DNA of 64,000 nt from Desulfobacter hydrogenophilus (GTDB taxonomy: Bacteria > Desulfobacterota > Desulfobacteria > Desulfobacterales > Desulfobacteraceae), in NCBI RefSeq assembly GCF_004319545.1, contig NZ_CP036313.1:3784501-3848500 (forward strand), in the 5' to 3' direction. Below, one piece after another: positions 55,314 through 64,000 of the stretch. The translations under genes and the position numbers were made by a program. Each line of letters begins with the position of its first letter. Positions within the stretch are counted from its first letter, which is position 1. The notes beneath the pieces are model-generated. The model was not told the DNA's origin. It made no database searches and worked only from the letters and a program-made list of their open reading frames with translations.

Positions 55314-56960
55314 ATGGACAAATTACGACGGTCCCTTCGCTCCAACGTCAAACTCATGAAGTCCGAGATTACCCGCTATGCGTTGTTCGGCACCCTTATA
55401 GCCTTTGGTGCTGTTATCCTGGCCACGGCCATCAATGCCCATCTCCAGTCAGGGCAAATTACCTTTGAAACCCTGATTAAGGCACAGCAGACCAACGTCA
55501 CCCTCTGGTTCATGGATGCCATGCCCTTTATATTTGCCTTCTGGGGCCAGTACACCAGCACAATCATGGCCTATGAGGCAAGCTCCATGGTCATGGATCA
55601 GACCGCGGATTTGCGAAATCTCAACGTTAAACTTGAACATAAAGCGGTACACGACGCCACCCACGACGCCCTCACCGGCCTGCCCAACCGTGCGCTGCTT
55701 TACGACAGGCTGAACCATGCCATCCAGATAGCATCCAGGCGTAAAGCTGGCCTGGTGATGATGCTTCTAAATCTTGACGAATTCAAGCAGATTAATGAGA
55801 CCCTGGGCCATTACAGTGGGGACCAGCTCCTGTGCCAGGTCGTTTCCCGGCTCCAAATCATCATAAGAAAGTCCGATACCCTTGCCAGGGTTGGTGGTGA
55901 TGAGTTTGCCATTCTTCTGGATATGAGCACCCACAGGGAAATGGTACTCAATATTGTCAAAAAACTGCAGAAAATATTTATGGAACCCTTTTCCATAGAA
56001 GGGCTTAACATAGAGGTTATGGCCAGTATCGGTATCGCATCTTTCCCGGATCACGGCAGCGAAGCCGATGCCATCATGCAACGGGCAAGTCTGGCCCTGG
56101 TCAACGCCAAGCAGAATACCAAGAGATTTGCCGTATACAATAAAGAGATGGAAAAGGGTAGCCCAAGACACATCACCATGATGGGGGAGCTGCGACACGC
56201 CATCGACACCAGTGAACTGATGGTTTATTATCAGCCCAAAGTTAATCTGGGCCAGGCCCGGGTCAGCAGTGTCGAAGCCCTGGTTCGCTGGCAACACCCC
56301 GAGCACGGATTCCTTTCACCGGACGAATTCATCCCCATGGCCGAACGGACCGGGCTGATCCGGCCCCTGACCATCTGGGTACTAAATACAGCACTTAAAC
56401 AAGGGGAGCAATGGTATAAAAAAGGACTTAAAATAGGCGTAGCCGTCAATTTGAGTCCTGCCGCTCTTTTGGATACGGAACTGCCTAACGTCATCGTGGG
56501 TATGCTCTCCCTTTATGAAATCCCGGCCAGGTACATTGCCCTTGAGGTCACCGAGGGGTCCATGATCAAAGACCCGGACCTGGCCCTGAAAATTCTCAAC
56601 AGGCTGGCGGAACTGGGCATTAAGATCTCCATTGATGATTTCGGCACTGGATATTCGTCCCTGGCCTATTTGAAAAAACTGCCGGCAAAGGAATTGAAAA
56701 TAGATAAATCATTTGTTATTGACATGCTGGAAAGTGAGAGTGATGCCGTCATTGTCAAGTCCATCATTGACCTGGGCCATAACCTGAGCATGAAAGTGGT
56801 TGCTGAAGGGGTTGAAAATAAAGAGACTGCTATGAAATTGAAAGCATTGGGATGCGATATCCTCCAGGGATTTTACTTTTCCAAAGCCCTGGACCATGAG
56901 GCCTTGATCCATTGGCTAGGTAAAAACGGCGATCCAACTAGTCACCTTTATGCCTTGTAA
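55314..56960 (+). CDS. Membrane GGDEF-EAL protein (c-di-GMP turnover)
   Basis: The 548-residue protein has two membrane helices (about 22-44 and 62-82) with no large sensory domain. A GGDEF domain follows (near 120-275; RVGGDEFAIL intact), then an EAL domain (near 290-535; SVEALVRW and IDDFGTGYSSLAYLKKLP intact). It may make or degrade cyclic di-GMP, or both. GGDEF and EAL signatures are complete, so both activities are possible. No strong ribosome binding site is visible. It is separate from the polyphosphate-type genes that follow. Two GEMM-like riboswitches elsewhere in the window could respond to its product. Confidence 0.92.
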   Translation: MDKLRRSLRSNVKLMKSEITRYALFGTLIAFGAVILATAINAHLQSGQITFETLIKAQQTNVTLWFMDAMPFIFAFWGQYTSTIMAYEASSMVMDQTADLRNLNVKLEHKAVHDATHDALTGLPNRALLYDRLNHAIQIASRRKAGLVMMLLNLDEFKQINETLGHYSGDQLLCQVVSRLQIIIRKSDTLARVGGDEFAILLDMSTHREMVLNIVKKLQKIFMEPFSIEGLNIEVMASIGIASFPDHGSEADAIMQRASLALVNAKQNTKRFAVYNKEMEKGSPRHITMMGELRHAIDTSELMVYYQPKVNLGQARVSSVEALVRWQHPEHGFLSPDEFIPMAERTGLIRPLTIWVLNTALKQGEQWYKKGLKIGVAVNLSPAALLDTELPNVIVGMLSLYEIPARYIALEVTEGSMIKDPDLALKILNRLAELGIKISIDDFGTGYSSLAYLKKLPAKELKIDKSFVIDMLESESDAVIVKSIIDLGHNLSMKVVAEGVENKETAMKLKALGCDILQGFYFSKALDHEALIHWLGKNGDPTSHLYAL

Positions 56961-57202
56961 AGATGTGGGCGAGATGCCTGCGCTCCCAGGTTAAGTTGTT
57001 TTGGATTCATTCCTAAATATCCAACATACTTATTTTCCTTGTAATTTGATCACACTTTCATCTCAATTGTTTATTAGATAAATATTAAATTATTGTTTTA
57101 AGCAGTTACCCATTATTCCCACATTGAAACTTGATCAGGACAGCGAATTAATGACTATTTTTGCGAAAATTGCGAAAAAGTTATCTATTCAGGAGACACA
57201 CC

Positions 57203-57886
57203 ATGATTGATGCACTAACCCTTCAAAACAGCTCTGCAAATACGTCATTCATCACGGCACTTTATACGCTGCTGATCGCGTTTCTTCTCTCTACCCTCAT
57301 TGCCCTGGTGTATGAAAAGACTTTTCGGGGTCTTTCCTACTCAAGGAATTTTGTACAGGCTTTGATTCTCAGCGCCATCGTGGCTGCCACGGTGATGCAG
57401 GCCATTGGCGACAGCCTTGCAAGCGGTCTTGGTATGATGGGAGCACTGGCCATCATACGCTTTCGTACCAGCTTCAAGGATCCAAGGGATATCATTTTTA
57501 TGTTTGCGTCGCTGGCTTCCGGCATTGCCACCGGAGTAGGGGGCTACGATATTGCCATTGTGGGAACGGTTGGATTTTGCCTGGCCGCCGTTATCCTTTA
57601 CCACTCTCCTTTTGGGCAGAATAGTTACTATGACGGCATGTTGCGATTTAACATGGAAAATGATTCGGATAGCAAGAAGAAACTCAATCACATCCTGCAA
57701 AATAACTGCAAGATCTTTGCACTGATCACCCTGCGTGATATTGCTCAAGGCAGTCGTCTCGACTATGCCTATCACATTAAAATGAAATATAAAAAAGGCA
57801 AAGAGGAACTGCTGGAGGAACTCAATGGCATCGGACACATCAAAGGCGTCAGCCTCCTGTTGCAGGAAACTACGGTGGAATTGTAA
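57203..57886 (+). CDS. DUF4956 membrane protein
   Basis: The 227-residue protein has four membrane helices in the first 140 residues with GMMGALAIIRFRTSFKDPRDIIF between helices 3 and 4, the conserved signature of DUF4956. A cytosolic C-terminal domain of about 85 residues ends it. DUF4956 genes usually neighbour VTC-domain and CotH genes; all three occur here. Function is unknown but linked by context to polyphosphate or surface polymer metabolism. The ATG at 57203 follows AGGAGACACACC; the longer open frame lacks this. Confidence 0.82.
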   Translation: MIDALTLQNSSANTSFITALYTLLIAFLLSTLIALVYEKTFRGLSYSRNFVQALILSAIVAATVMQAIGDSLASGLGMMGALAIIRFRTSFKDPRDIIFMFASLASGIATGVGGYDIAIVGTVGFCLAAVILYHSPFGQNSYYDGMLRFNMENDSDSKKKLNHILQNNCKIFALITLRDIAQGSRLDYAYHIKMKYKKGKEELLEELNGIGHIKGVSLLLQETTVEL

Positions 57887-57912
57887 GGGCCATTAACAAA
57901 GGAGACCGTATA

Positions 57913-57996
57913 TTGGGCAAAAAATTACTCTATCTTACATGGCTTTTAGCGTTTTTGGCTACCGACATAACGCGGGACAGTTTGACCCGGAGATAA
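57913..57996 (+). pseudogene. Truncated signal peptide of a lost secreted protein
   Basis: A TTG with a GGAG box ten bases before it opens a 27-residue frame reading GKKLLYLTWLLAFLATDITR and then a stop. This is a typical secretion signal with no mature part. It lies just after DUF4956 and before a small gene; the rest of the gene appears deleted or degraded. Confidence 0.35.
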
Positions 57997-58106
57997 GAGT
58001 TTTGCAGTACCTAAGCCTCCATGAATCGAGGGGCCAGGAGAAGCCTATTTTTAAAGGGTGTCCCGGCTTAAATCGGTAGCCGCTCCGGCAGCGAAAACTT
58101 GCAAGC

Positions 58107-58457
58107 ATGAAATTCAAAAGCCAACAACATGTCCTGGAATGTGAAGTCCGGCAGACGATCCCCGTCATCCGGAAAAAACTGCATCACCTGATCGAACAAT
58201 ATACTGCCTTCCAACAGAAAAAAACGAGCAGCTTCAGCACAGCAGCCTTTGACCGTCTGCTTCGGACAAAAGGAACAGACCCGCTGACCTTGTTGAAATT
58301 CAGGAAAAGTACGTTGGGCACGGATATCCTTCAGGCGAAATTTTCCCACAAGATATTCACAACCTATATCGAGCTTTTAGATATCACCGGTAAACTGGGT
58401 GAAACGCCTATGATGAATTACCTGTCCCCGGATGAAAAGGAGAGCCTTGTTCAATGA
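58107..58457 (+). CDS. Hypothetical helical protein, 116 residues
   Basis: The protein is mostly helical and basic with no membrane segment or signal peptide. I recognise no family. It overlaps the VTC-domain gene by 4 bases (ATGA), which supports it being real and co-translated with it. The ATG has only a weak ribosome binding site. It could be the retained end of a larger gene whose start is the nearby truncated signal peptide, but the sequences do not clearly join. Confidence 0.5.
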   Translation: MKFKSQQHVLECEVRQTIPVIRKKLHHLIEQYTAFQQKKTSSFSTAAFDRLLRTKGTDPLTLLKFRKSTLGTDILQAKFSHKIFTTYIELLDITGKLGETPMMNYLSPDEKESLVQ

Positions 58458-59281
58458 AAAAGTCCAATCAACAGGAGATGCCGTCGCTTCTTGAACGCCA
58501 TGAATTAAAGTACCTGATTCCTTTTTCCCTGGTGGATGACATCTCTGATTTTCTCTCCATTTATTGTTCAAAGGACAAATATTCCGAAAATTCGGAGGAT
58601 GGATTCTACGATGTCTACAGCCTTTACTTCGACTCTCCTGACTTTTTGTTTCTGAGAAAACGGCTGGAAGGCGCCGAAAATCGTTTCAATATGCGCATTC
58701 GTACATATAATATTGATTCCGGAATGCCCTGCTTCTTTGAAATTAAACAGAAACGAAACCGCATTGTCCGAAAATATCGGGCTGTGATTCATGATCCCCT
58801 GTGGCCACAGGCTCTGGAAACTTCACTACACCCATTGGAGGGGTTTCAGAGTGAAAAAGATGCGTTAAATGCTGACCTTTTTATCCGTCTGCTTTGTTCC
58901 TACCAAGCAGCGCCAAGGGTGCTAACCCATTATCGGCGAAAAGCGTTTATCTCAGAGGTGGATGATTATGCACGGGTAACCTTTGATATAAACTTAAGGT
59001 GTCAACTTGAAGAGCAGTTCAATCTCACCCCGGATGAAGCCCAAATGAATGCCTACGACAATGAAACGGTTTTTGATCCTGACTGTTGTGTCATCCTGGA
59101 ACTGAAGTGCTATTCAACCCAGGTACCTTTGTGGATGCTGGATCTCATCCGATATTTTGATCTGAAGCAGGGATGTTTTTCCAAATATTCCGCAAGCATC
59201 CATCAGGTTTTTGGCAACTTTCAGTATGACATGGGAGACCGACTGGCTGGTTCGGTCTCAGCAAGTGTGGGATGGGGATGA
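58454..59281 (+). CDS. VTC domain protein (polyphosphate polymerase-like)
   Basis: The 275-residue protein has a VTC domain. It begins with ERHELKYLIPFSLVDD and has DVYSLYFDSPDF, NRFNMRIRTYN, FFEIKQKRNRIVRKYR and VILELKCYSTQVPLWM. These supply the basic and acidic residues of a triphosphate tunnel fold. Homologues make polyphosphate from ATP. It overlaps the upstream small gene and shares its direction with DUF4956. A CotH-like gene converges from the other side. Confidence 0.87.
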   Translation: MKKSNQQEMPSLLERHELKYLIPFSLVDDISDFLSIYCSKDKYSENSEDGFYDVYSLYFDSPDFLFLRKRLEGAENRFNMRIRTYNIDSGMPCFFEIKQKRNRIVRKYRAVIHDPLWPQALETSLHPLEGFQSEKDALNADLFIRLLCSYQAAPRVLTHYRRKAFISEVDDYARVTFDINLRCQLEEQFNLTPDEAQMNAYDNETVFDPDCCVILELKCYSTQVPLWMLDLIRYFDLKQGCFSKYSASIHQVFGNFQYDMGDRLAGSVSASVGWG

Positions 59282-59357
59282 GGCATTATTTAAATTGATC
59301 TTTGAATTGGCCCTCCCACGCGCCGGAACACCCAGGAGAGCATCAATAAGCATATCA

Positions 59358-61564
59358 CTAATCGCAATTACATTTCGAACAGGTGCACATTCTAATCAGC
59401 TTTATGGCATCCCTGACGGTAATCATACCGTCATTATTGAGATCGCATTTCTCGCAATTGTTTGATGACTGCTTGAAGAATTTTCTTAAAATTTTGAGGT
59501 CTGAGAGATCGACGATTCCATCATCGTTAAGATCACCTGAAATCTCATCGGAAACCAGGTTGTTTTTGACAGAAAGGTAGGCTCCATCTGGTTGAACTCA
59601 CCGGTACCATTGGGGAAACGGGCCATACTCAGATCCGGAGTTTGTTCCTCGAAAGTGATTTCATCCATGACGGTCAGGTCAGGGGATGACAATAAAATGG
59701 TTTCGCCGAATGCGGAAAGCTTGAAATTTGTATGCAATCCATCCTGTGCCTCATCATTGTCTGCCCAGACGATCAAGTATCCGTTGGCAGGAATGGAGAT
59801 GTCAGGGAAAACCCACAGGTCGGGCTCGGCAGCGTCATCGCTGAGAGACCAGCCTTTCAGGGAAATATCACTATCCGTGTTGTTGTACAGTTCGATCCAG
59901 TCGTCATACTCATCATCCTGATCCGTGACACTGGTTTCGTTATCAGCCATGAATTCGTTGATCACTATATCTCCCGGAGCATCTGCGACAGATACCGTAT
60001 AAAATTCATATTCCGCACGCACCGGAGAAAATGCAGCGGCATTGCGGTTCTCCGCATAGATATAATAGTTAAGATCCCCTGACCCGACAGATATTGAAAC
60101 GCCGTAGACACCATCATTTTCAGCCCCGTCCTGATGGCTGCCGTCATCAAACATGGGCACTTTCACAAAACGGCCGCTTTGCCGGTATCCCAGCTGGACC
60201 AAATCAGCATCATTTACCTGGGCTATAATCCAAATAGTGGAATTTGAGGATACATCCGTTGGCTCTATAATATTCAAGATAAGCGGTGCAGAAGCTTGGA
60301 ATTCGGACTGGGACTGAATATAAGTGATTCTTGATGACATGAGCTCGGCGATCCCCACGATTCCATTGGGGCCGAAGCCGGATGAATATTCAATATTGTT
60401 CAAAAATTCGTCATATGTATAAAACTTGTTGTTATCATACTCTACATAGGCATCAATGATATTTTGAATTTCAAATGCCCGGGTTGTGTACCAGTCATCT
60501 TCAAAGTTTTCCTCAATGATGGTTTTCATATGTGCGACGTACATCTTTTTATAGGTGTCGTTGGTCAGGATTTTATTCAAAATGGGATAAGACGGATTCT
60601 CTTCGTTCAAAAAAGGGTCCAGCGACTGCATGCCGCTGACATTTAAAGGCGGTCCGTTGATCAGCATACTGAACGCCCCGAAATTTTTATTTAAATCCCA
60701 TATAATCGGATTAAACCGGCCAGCCCCATCCTGGTACATATAAAAGTTATGGGCGACGTTGACCGGCGAATCCAGATTCACTGTCAAAATATCAAACGCC
60801 GGCATCCACAAAAGGCGATCCACATCCAGCACATCCTCAACCTGGGATGTGGAATTGTTAAAAATATTAAAGAAATTGATCAGCTCATCCCAGCCGTCAT
60901 CCGACTTTATTTCGTAATACTCATAATAATCGGCTTCGTTTTCGCCCAGATACCCCCACACATCTGCTGAATCAAATATATTTTCGGTATCTCCTTTAAA
61001 AAAGGGATTGTTTTTACTTCCGAAATGATTTTCAAGAAAAAAGTTATCAACATCCTGAACGCTGGTATAGAGCCCCAGGTGGGTGCTGTTTATATAAACA
61101 TCGATGAAATTTGCCTGGGATGCCGGCATGTATTTTCTGGCGATTTCATAGCTGAGCACTTCCCGGACAAAGCTTGGGTCATTACAAACGTTTGCAAGCT
61201 TAAGGGTTCCGTAGCCGTCCAGCGTCTGGTCGTCATTAATATAATCAAGTTTAATATTCAAAGGATTTTTGATCTGTTCGGCTCGATAACTGCTGTTCCC
61301 CTTATATCGAACCCCGACGTTTTCATAGGTCGTGCCGTTGATGACAGCCGTCCCCTCTAACCGTTCTTCATCTCCTGCTGCATACAGGTCATCAAGTAGT
61401 TGGTCCCAGTTGGATTCTTCAAAGGTGATTTAAATGGTGTTGACCGTCTCAATGTCGGAAAATGAAGCTGCCTGTGAATTAAAGCAGGAAAAGATCAAGA
61501 TAATAAGACATGACGGAAAAATTAATTTAGATAGACAGGGTGTTTTTTCCCCTAGGATTTTCAT
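59358..61564 (-). pseudogene. CotH-like protein with lamin-tail and dockerin, broken
   Basis: A leftward gene starts at the ATG at 61564 with a signal peptide (LIFPSCLIILIFSCF). A TAA follows at codon 45 (61430-61432), then a CotH kinase domain continues in frame with NVGVRYKGNSS, LDYINDD, FIDVYINSTHLGLYTSVQDVD and NPIIWDLNKNFGAF. A lamin-tail domain (VINEFMADNE; DDWIELYNNTD) follows. At 59563-59567 one A is missing from a run, and the next frame carries a dockerin-like end (SGDLNDDGIVDLSDL and CDLNNDGMITVRDAI) to a stop at 59358. One nonsense and one frameshift mutation make it a pseudogene, unless these are sequencing errors. Confidence 0.85.
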
Positions 61565-61968
61565 TGTTTGTTCTCCTATGCATTTTTTTTGAATGTCCCG
61601 GCAATCCCGGCGTTAAAAAATAAGCCTACCCCTGGACAATTTTGAAAATAGGATTATCGGAAAATAGTTTATTTTATTCTGTATGGAATAATTGAGGGGA
61701 ACATGTGATGCAAATGAGTGGAAAAAAAGAGTTTTTCGTTCTCAGGTATCCTTGGCCCTTAAATCTTTCCGAAAAAACAGCCGCTTCCGGGGTATCCGTT
61801 CCGGCAGGGGCACACAGTTGGGGGGGGGGCGATATAAAATTAAGAAAAAATTTAGCTTGCGTAGACATTGGGGGGGGGGTAGTGCCCCGGTTGACAATGC
61901 ATAATCCTTTGATATAGACAGGTACTTTAAAATTCTGTTGACGACCTGTTCATGCAAAGGAGTCTGTC
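61565..61968. other. Leader region with two G10 tracts
   Basis: The region upstream of the phosphoesterase-NACHT gene has no convincing gene. Two runs of ten G (61820-61829 and 61870-61879) each follow TT, 50 bases apart. A promoter follows the second. Confidence 0.6.
61891..61918 (+). promoter_or_regulatory. Strong promoter for the phosphoesterase-NACHT gene
   Basis: TTGACA and TATAGA are spaced by 16 bases, about 50 bases before the TTG start. A G10 tract ends 11 bases before the -35 box, a position where its length could change promoter activity. Confidence 0.65.
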
Positions 61969-64000
61969 TTGTCCAAGCTTTCCTGGCTTCACCTGTCCGA
62001 TCTTCACTACGGCAAACCCAAAGATGCCTGGGATGCTGAACCTATCTTGAAAAACCTTATTAAAGACCTGAAGCACCTGGAAAAGGATCATGGGCTGTGT
62101 CCGGATTTGATCTTTTTTAGCGGCGATCTGGCCTTTGGTCAAATGGGGCCTGAACCGGGAAAAAATTTAGAGGATCAGTATAAAGGCGTTGAAAAATTTT
62201 TGGAGCAGGTAAGAACCGCTTTTTCAAAGCAGATCTCCAAAACGCGTATTTTTCTTGTTCCGGGCAACCATGACGTGAACCGTAAACGGGTGGGTAACAT
62301 GTCCACCATGTTTATCGACAGTCTGGATGACCAGGAGAGCATCTCGGATTTTATGGCCGGCGGCGGGGAGGACTGGAATCGGGTCATGGACCGCCTGGAA
62401 GACTACCGCAATTTTTTAAAGAATTTCGGCAACCCGGTGCTGCTCCAGGACCGAGATCGCTTGACCTACGGCACCACGGTTGACATTAACGGTATTCAGG
62501 TGGGCATTGCCGGGTTCAATACGGTTTGGAGCAGCGGGCGAAACAGCAAGGAGGAAAATGGCAAACTCCGGGTAGCCTGGAAATGGCAGAATACAAGGGT
62601 GCAAAAGGAAATGGAAGATGCCCGGGTCAAGATCGCCCTGTTCCACCACCCTGTCTCCTGGGGGTCGGAGCCGGACAAAACCTTTGCAGATGATAAGTTG
62701 AGAAATGAGTTTCACTTTATTTTGTCCGGCCATGAGCACAAGATCGGAGTCACCCCTAATGCTGATGGCCGTGCCGGTATTGCCGCCTATGCCTGCTACG
62801 ATCGGTCACGGGGCAGCGGGTACAATATCTGCTGCCTGGATTTTGAAAATCAAACAGGTGAAGTTCATTTAAGAAAATACAGCACCGAGGACGGAGGCGG
62901 CTGGGTCCGCAGGACTACACCCAAGGCCCGGGACGGGCGATATCATCTGGAACATCTGGACAGGTGGATGCCGCAGCAGGACAACTCAAAACTCAAAGAC
63001 CCTATAGAACCGGTTCCCTCGGCCATTTCCGCATCGGCTCCTTCCGGCCCGGACCCTGAGTTTGAACGGCAACTGGCCCTATATAAACGCAGGGCCGTAT
63101 CCCTGTATGAAAAATTGCCCATGATCGGGTTTGGTGCCCGGCTGCGGGTCTCCATCCGCATCAAGGATATTTATATGCCCCTGCGCGCCATGGTGGATGA
63201 TGCCGTCCAGTCCGGGCAATGCTATGCCGATCCCCAGGATGCGGCCAGGTGCCTGGAAAAAATAGGGCGAAACACCTCAATTTCCATTCCCGACGCCTTT
63301 CAGGTGTGCCGAAAGAACAAAGGCCGGGGCATTGTTATTTTAGGGGATCCGGGTTCCGGCAAGACCACCCATTTAAAGCGTCTGTTCTTGTGGGCGCTGT
63401 CCAAAGATCATGAAACCATCGGACTGCCCGCCGGAATCATCCCTTTGTTTCTGCCCCTGCGCGAACTTAAAAGTTCAAATATCAAAAATTTTATCCATGA
63501 CTGTATGGCAGATGCAGGCCTTGAAATGACTAAAGAATTCACGGATCGGCTCCTGGATCATCATCCGGTGCTTTTGCTGTTTGACGGTCTGGACGAAATT
63601 CAGAAGACGACACTGCGGGTTGAAGCAGTACGCAATATTTCCCGGTTCATGACCGGTCGCAGCAATCTGTATGCGGCCGTAACCTGCCGTTTTGCAGGGT
63701 ATACGGCCACGGCCCGGCTGGACAATGAATTTATGGAACTGCATCTGCGCCCATTGACCCGGAACCAGGCCCAGGACTTTATCCACACCTGGTATCGGCT
63801 TGTGGAAACTGCGGACAACAAGAATTTGTCCCAGGCCCAGGACCTTGCCGTTAAAAAGGCCGACGACCTGATTGAGAACTTGTCATCCAATGATTTCAGG
63901 GCCGGCCGGGTCTTTGAAATGACCCGCAATCCCTTGCTTTTGACCAATATCTGTTTGGTACACCGGGACGGGGGGCGACTGCCCAGAACCCGGGGCAAAT
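61969..64000 (+). CDS. Metallophosphoesterase-NACHT NTPase fusion (partial)
   Basis: The frame stays open to the window edge (677 codons seen). Residues 1-290 are a calcineurin-like phosphoesterase with all motifs: SDLHYG (D11, H13), FSGDLAF (D53), PGNHD (N100, H101), FHHPVS (H226-H227) and SGHEHK (H255, H257). Residues from about 440 form a NACHT NTPase: ILGDPGSGKTT Walker A (K465), LLLFDGLDEI Walker B (about 535-544), then AAVTCRFAGYTATARL and LRPLTRNQAQDFI. The TTG start follows AAAGGAG by six bases. NACHT-type STAND proteins are known anti-phage proteins with an N-terminal effector and a C-terminal sensor. Here the effector would be a nucleotide or phosphoester hydrolase. The sensor part lies outside the window. 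Confidence 0.85.
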   Translation, partial: MSKLSWLHLSDLHYGKPKDAWDAEPILKNLIKDLKHLEKDHGLCPDLIFFSGDLAFGQMGPEPGKNLEDQYKGVEKFLEQVRTAFSKQISKTRIFLVPGNHDVNRKRVGNMSTMFIDSLDDQESISDFMAGGGEDWNRVMDRLEDYRNFLKNFGNPVLLQDRDRLTYGTTVDINGIQVGIAGFNTVWSSGRNSKEENGKLRVAWKWQNTRVQKEMEDARVKIALFHHPVSWGSEPDKTFADDKLRNEFHFILSGHEHKIGVTPNADGRAGIAAYACYDRSRGSGYNICCLDFENQTGEVHLRKYSTEDGGGWVRRTTPKARDGRYHLEHLDRWMPQQDNSKLKDPIEPVPSAISASAPSGPDPEFERQLALYKRRAVSLYEKLPMIGFGARLRVSIRIKDIYMPLRAMVDDAVQSGQCYADPQDAARCLEKIGRNTSISIPDAFQVCRKNKGRGIVILGDPGSGKTTHLKRLFLWALSKDHETIGLPAGIIPLFLPLRELKSSNIKNFIHDCMADAGLEMTKEFTDRLLDHHPVLLLFDGLDEIQKTTLRVEAVRNISRFMTGRSNLYAAVTCRFAGYTATARLDNEFMELHLRPLTRNQAQDFIHTWYRLVETADNKNLSQAQDLAVKKADDLIENLSSNDFRAGRVFEMTRNPLLLTNICLVHRDGGRLPRTRGK

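Noticed and set aside
61692..61917. Short coding frames over the G tracts
   Set aside because: They overlap each other, depend on homopolymer length and lack ribosome binding sites; the promoter of the next gene lies inside them.

Overview
The window looks like a chromosomal segment of a sulfate-reducing deltaproteobacterium, probably Desulfobacteraceae-like. This is an inference from gene content: an EF-G of the divergent type common in deltaproteobacteria, PEP-CTERM surface proteins with GEMM-like leaders, a YbbR-fused diadenylate cyclase, a CotH/VTC/DUF4956 cluster, and many insertion sequences. No 16S rRNA or sulfate-respiration gene is present to confirm it.

Regions. 0-12 kb: a putative Na+/H+ antiporter, a palindromic repeat and gene fragments, then a leftward series (diadenylate cyclase, tandem Usp, YibE/F membrane protein, an alkaline phosphatase with an in-frame amber codon, a RecA-fold ATPase, EF-G). 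12.3-18.5 kb: a rightward housekeeping run rsmG, ileS-lspA-lgt-holA. 18.5-29 kb: an accessory zone with a toxin-antitoxin pair, Uma2 nuclease, serine resolvase, an MFS gene split by an IS, a PEP-CTERM gene, and nested IS elements. A spaced repeat recurs three times here.

29-39 kb is the most interesting stretch: a two-gene reverse-transcriptase system resembling DRT type 3. Its second RT gene (drt3b-like) is intact. A highly structured RNA candidate with a CACACACAC loop follows it directly. Its first RT gene (drt3a-like) is cut into three pieces by two insertions: a 1.6-kb IS with an 8-bp target duplication and a 4.35-kb TniA/TniB-type transposon with a 6-bp duplication. Removing both restores one continuous 393-residue RT frame.

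39-45 kb: pyruvate kinase, then an insertion bounded by a 67-bp duplication of the pyk 3' end. It carries an orfAB transposase with a probable programmed -1 frameshift and a second PEP-CTERM gene behind a GEMM-like riboswitch. 45-54.4 kb: a leftward operon ribF-def-fmt-rsmB-rpe-ACT-UPF0210-MFS-radical SAM. 54.5 kb: tRNA-Leu(CAG). 55-61.6 kb: a GGDEF-EAL protein and a DUF4956/VTC/CotH group in which the CotH-dockerin gene is broken.

61.9 kb to the right edge: the start of a large gene joining an intact calcineurin-like metallophosphoesterase to a NACHT NTPase. It has a strong promoter beside a G10 tract and looks like an anti-phage STAND-type protein; its sensor end lies outside the window.
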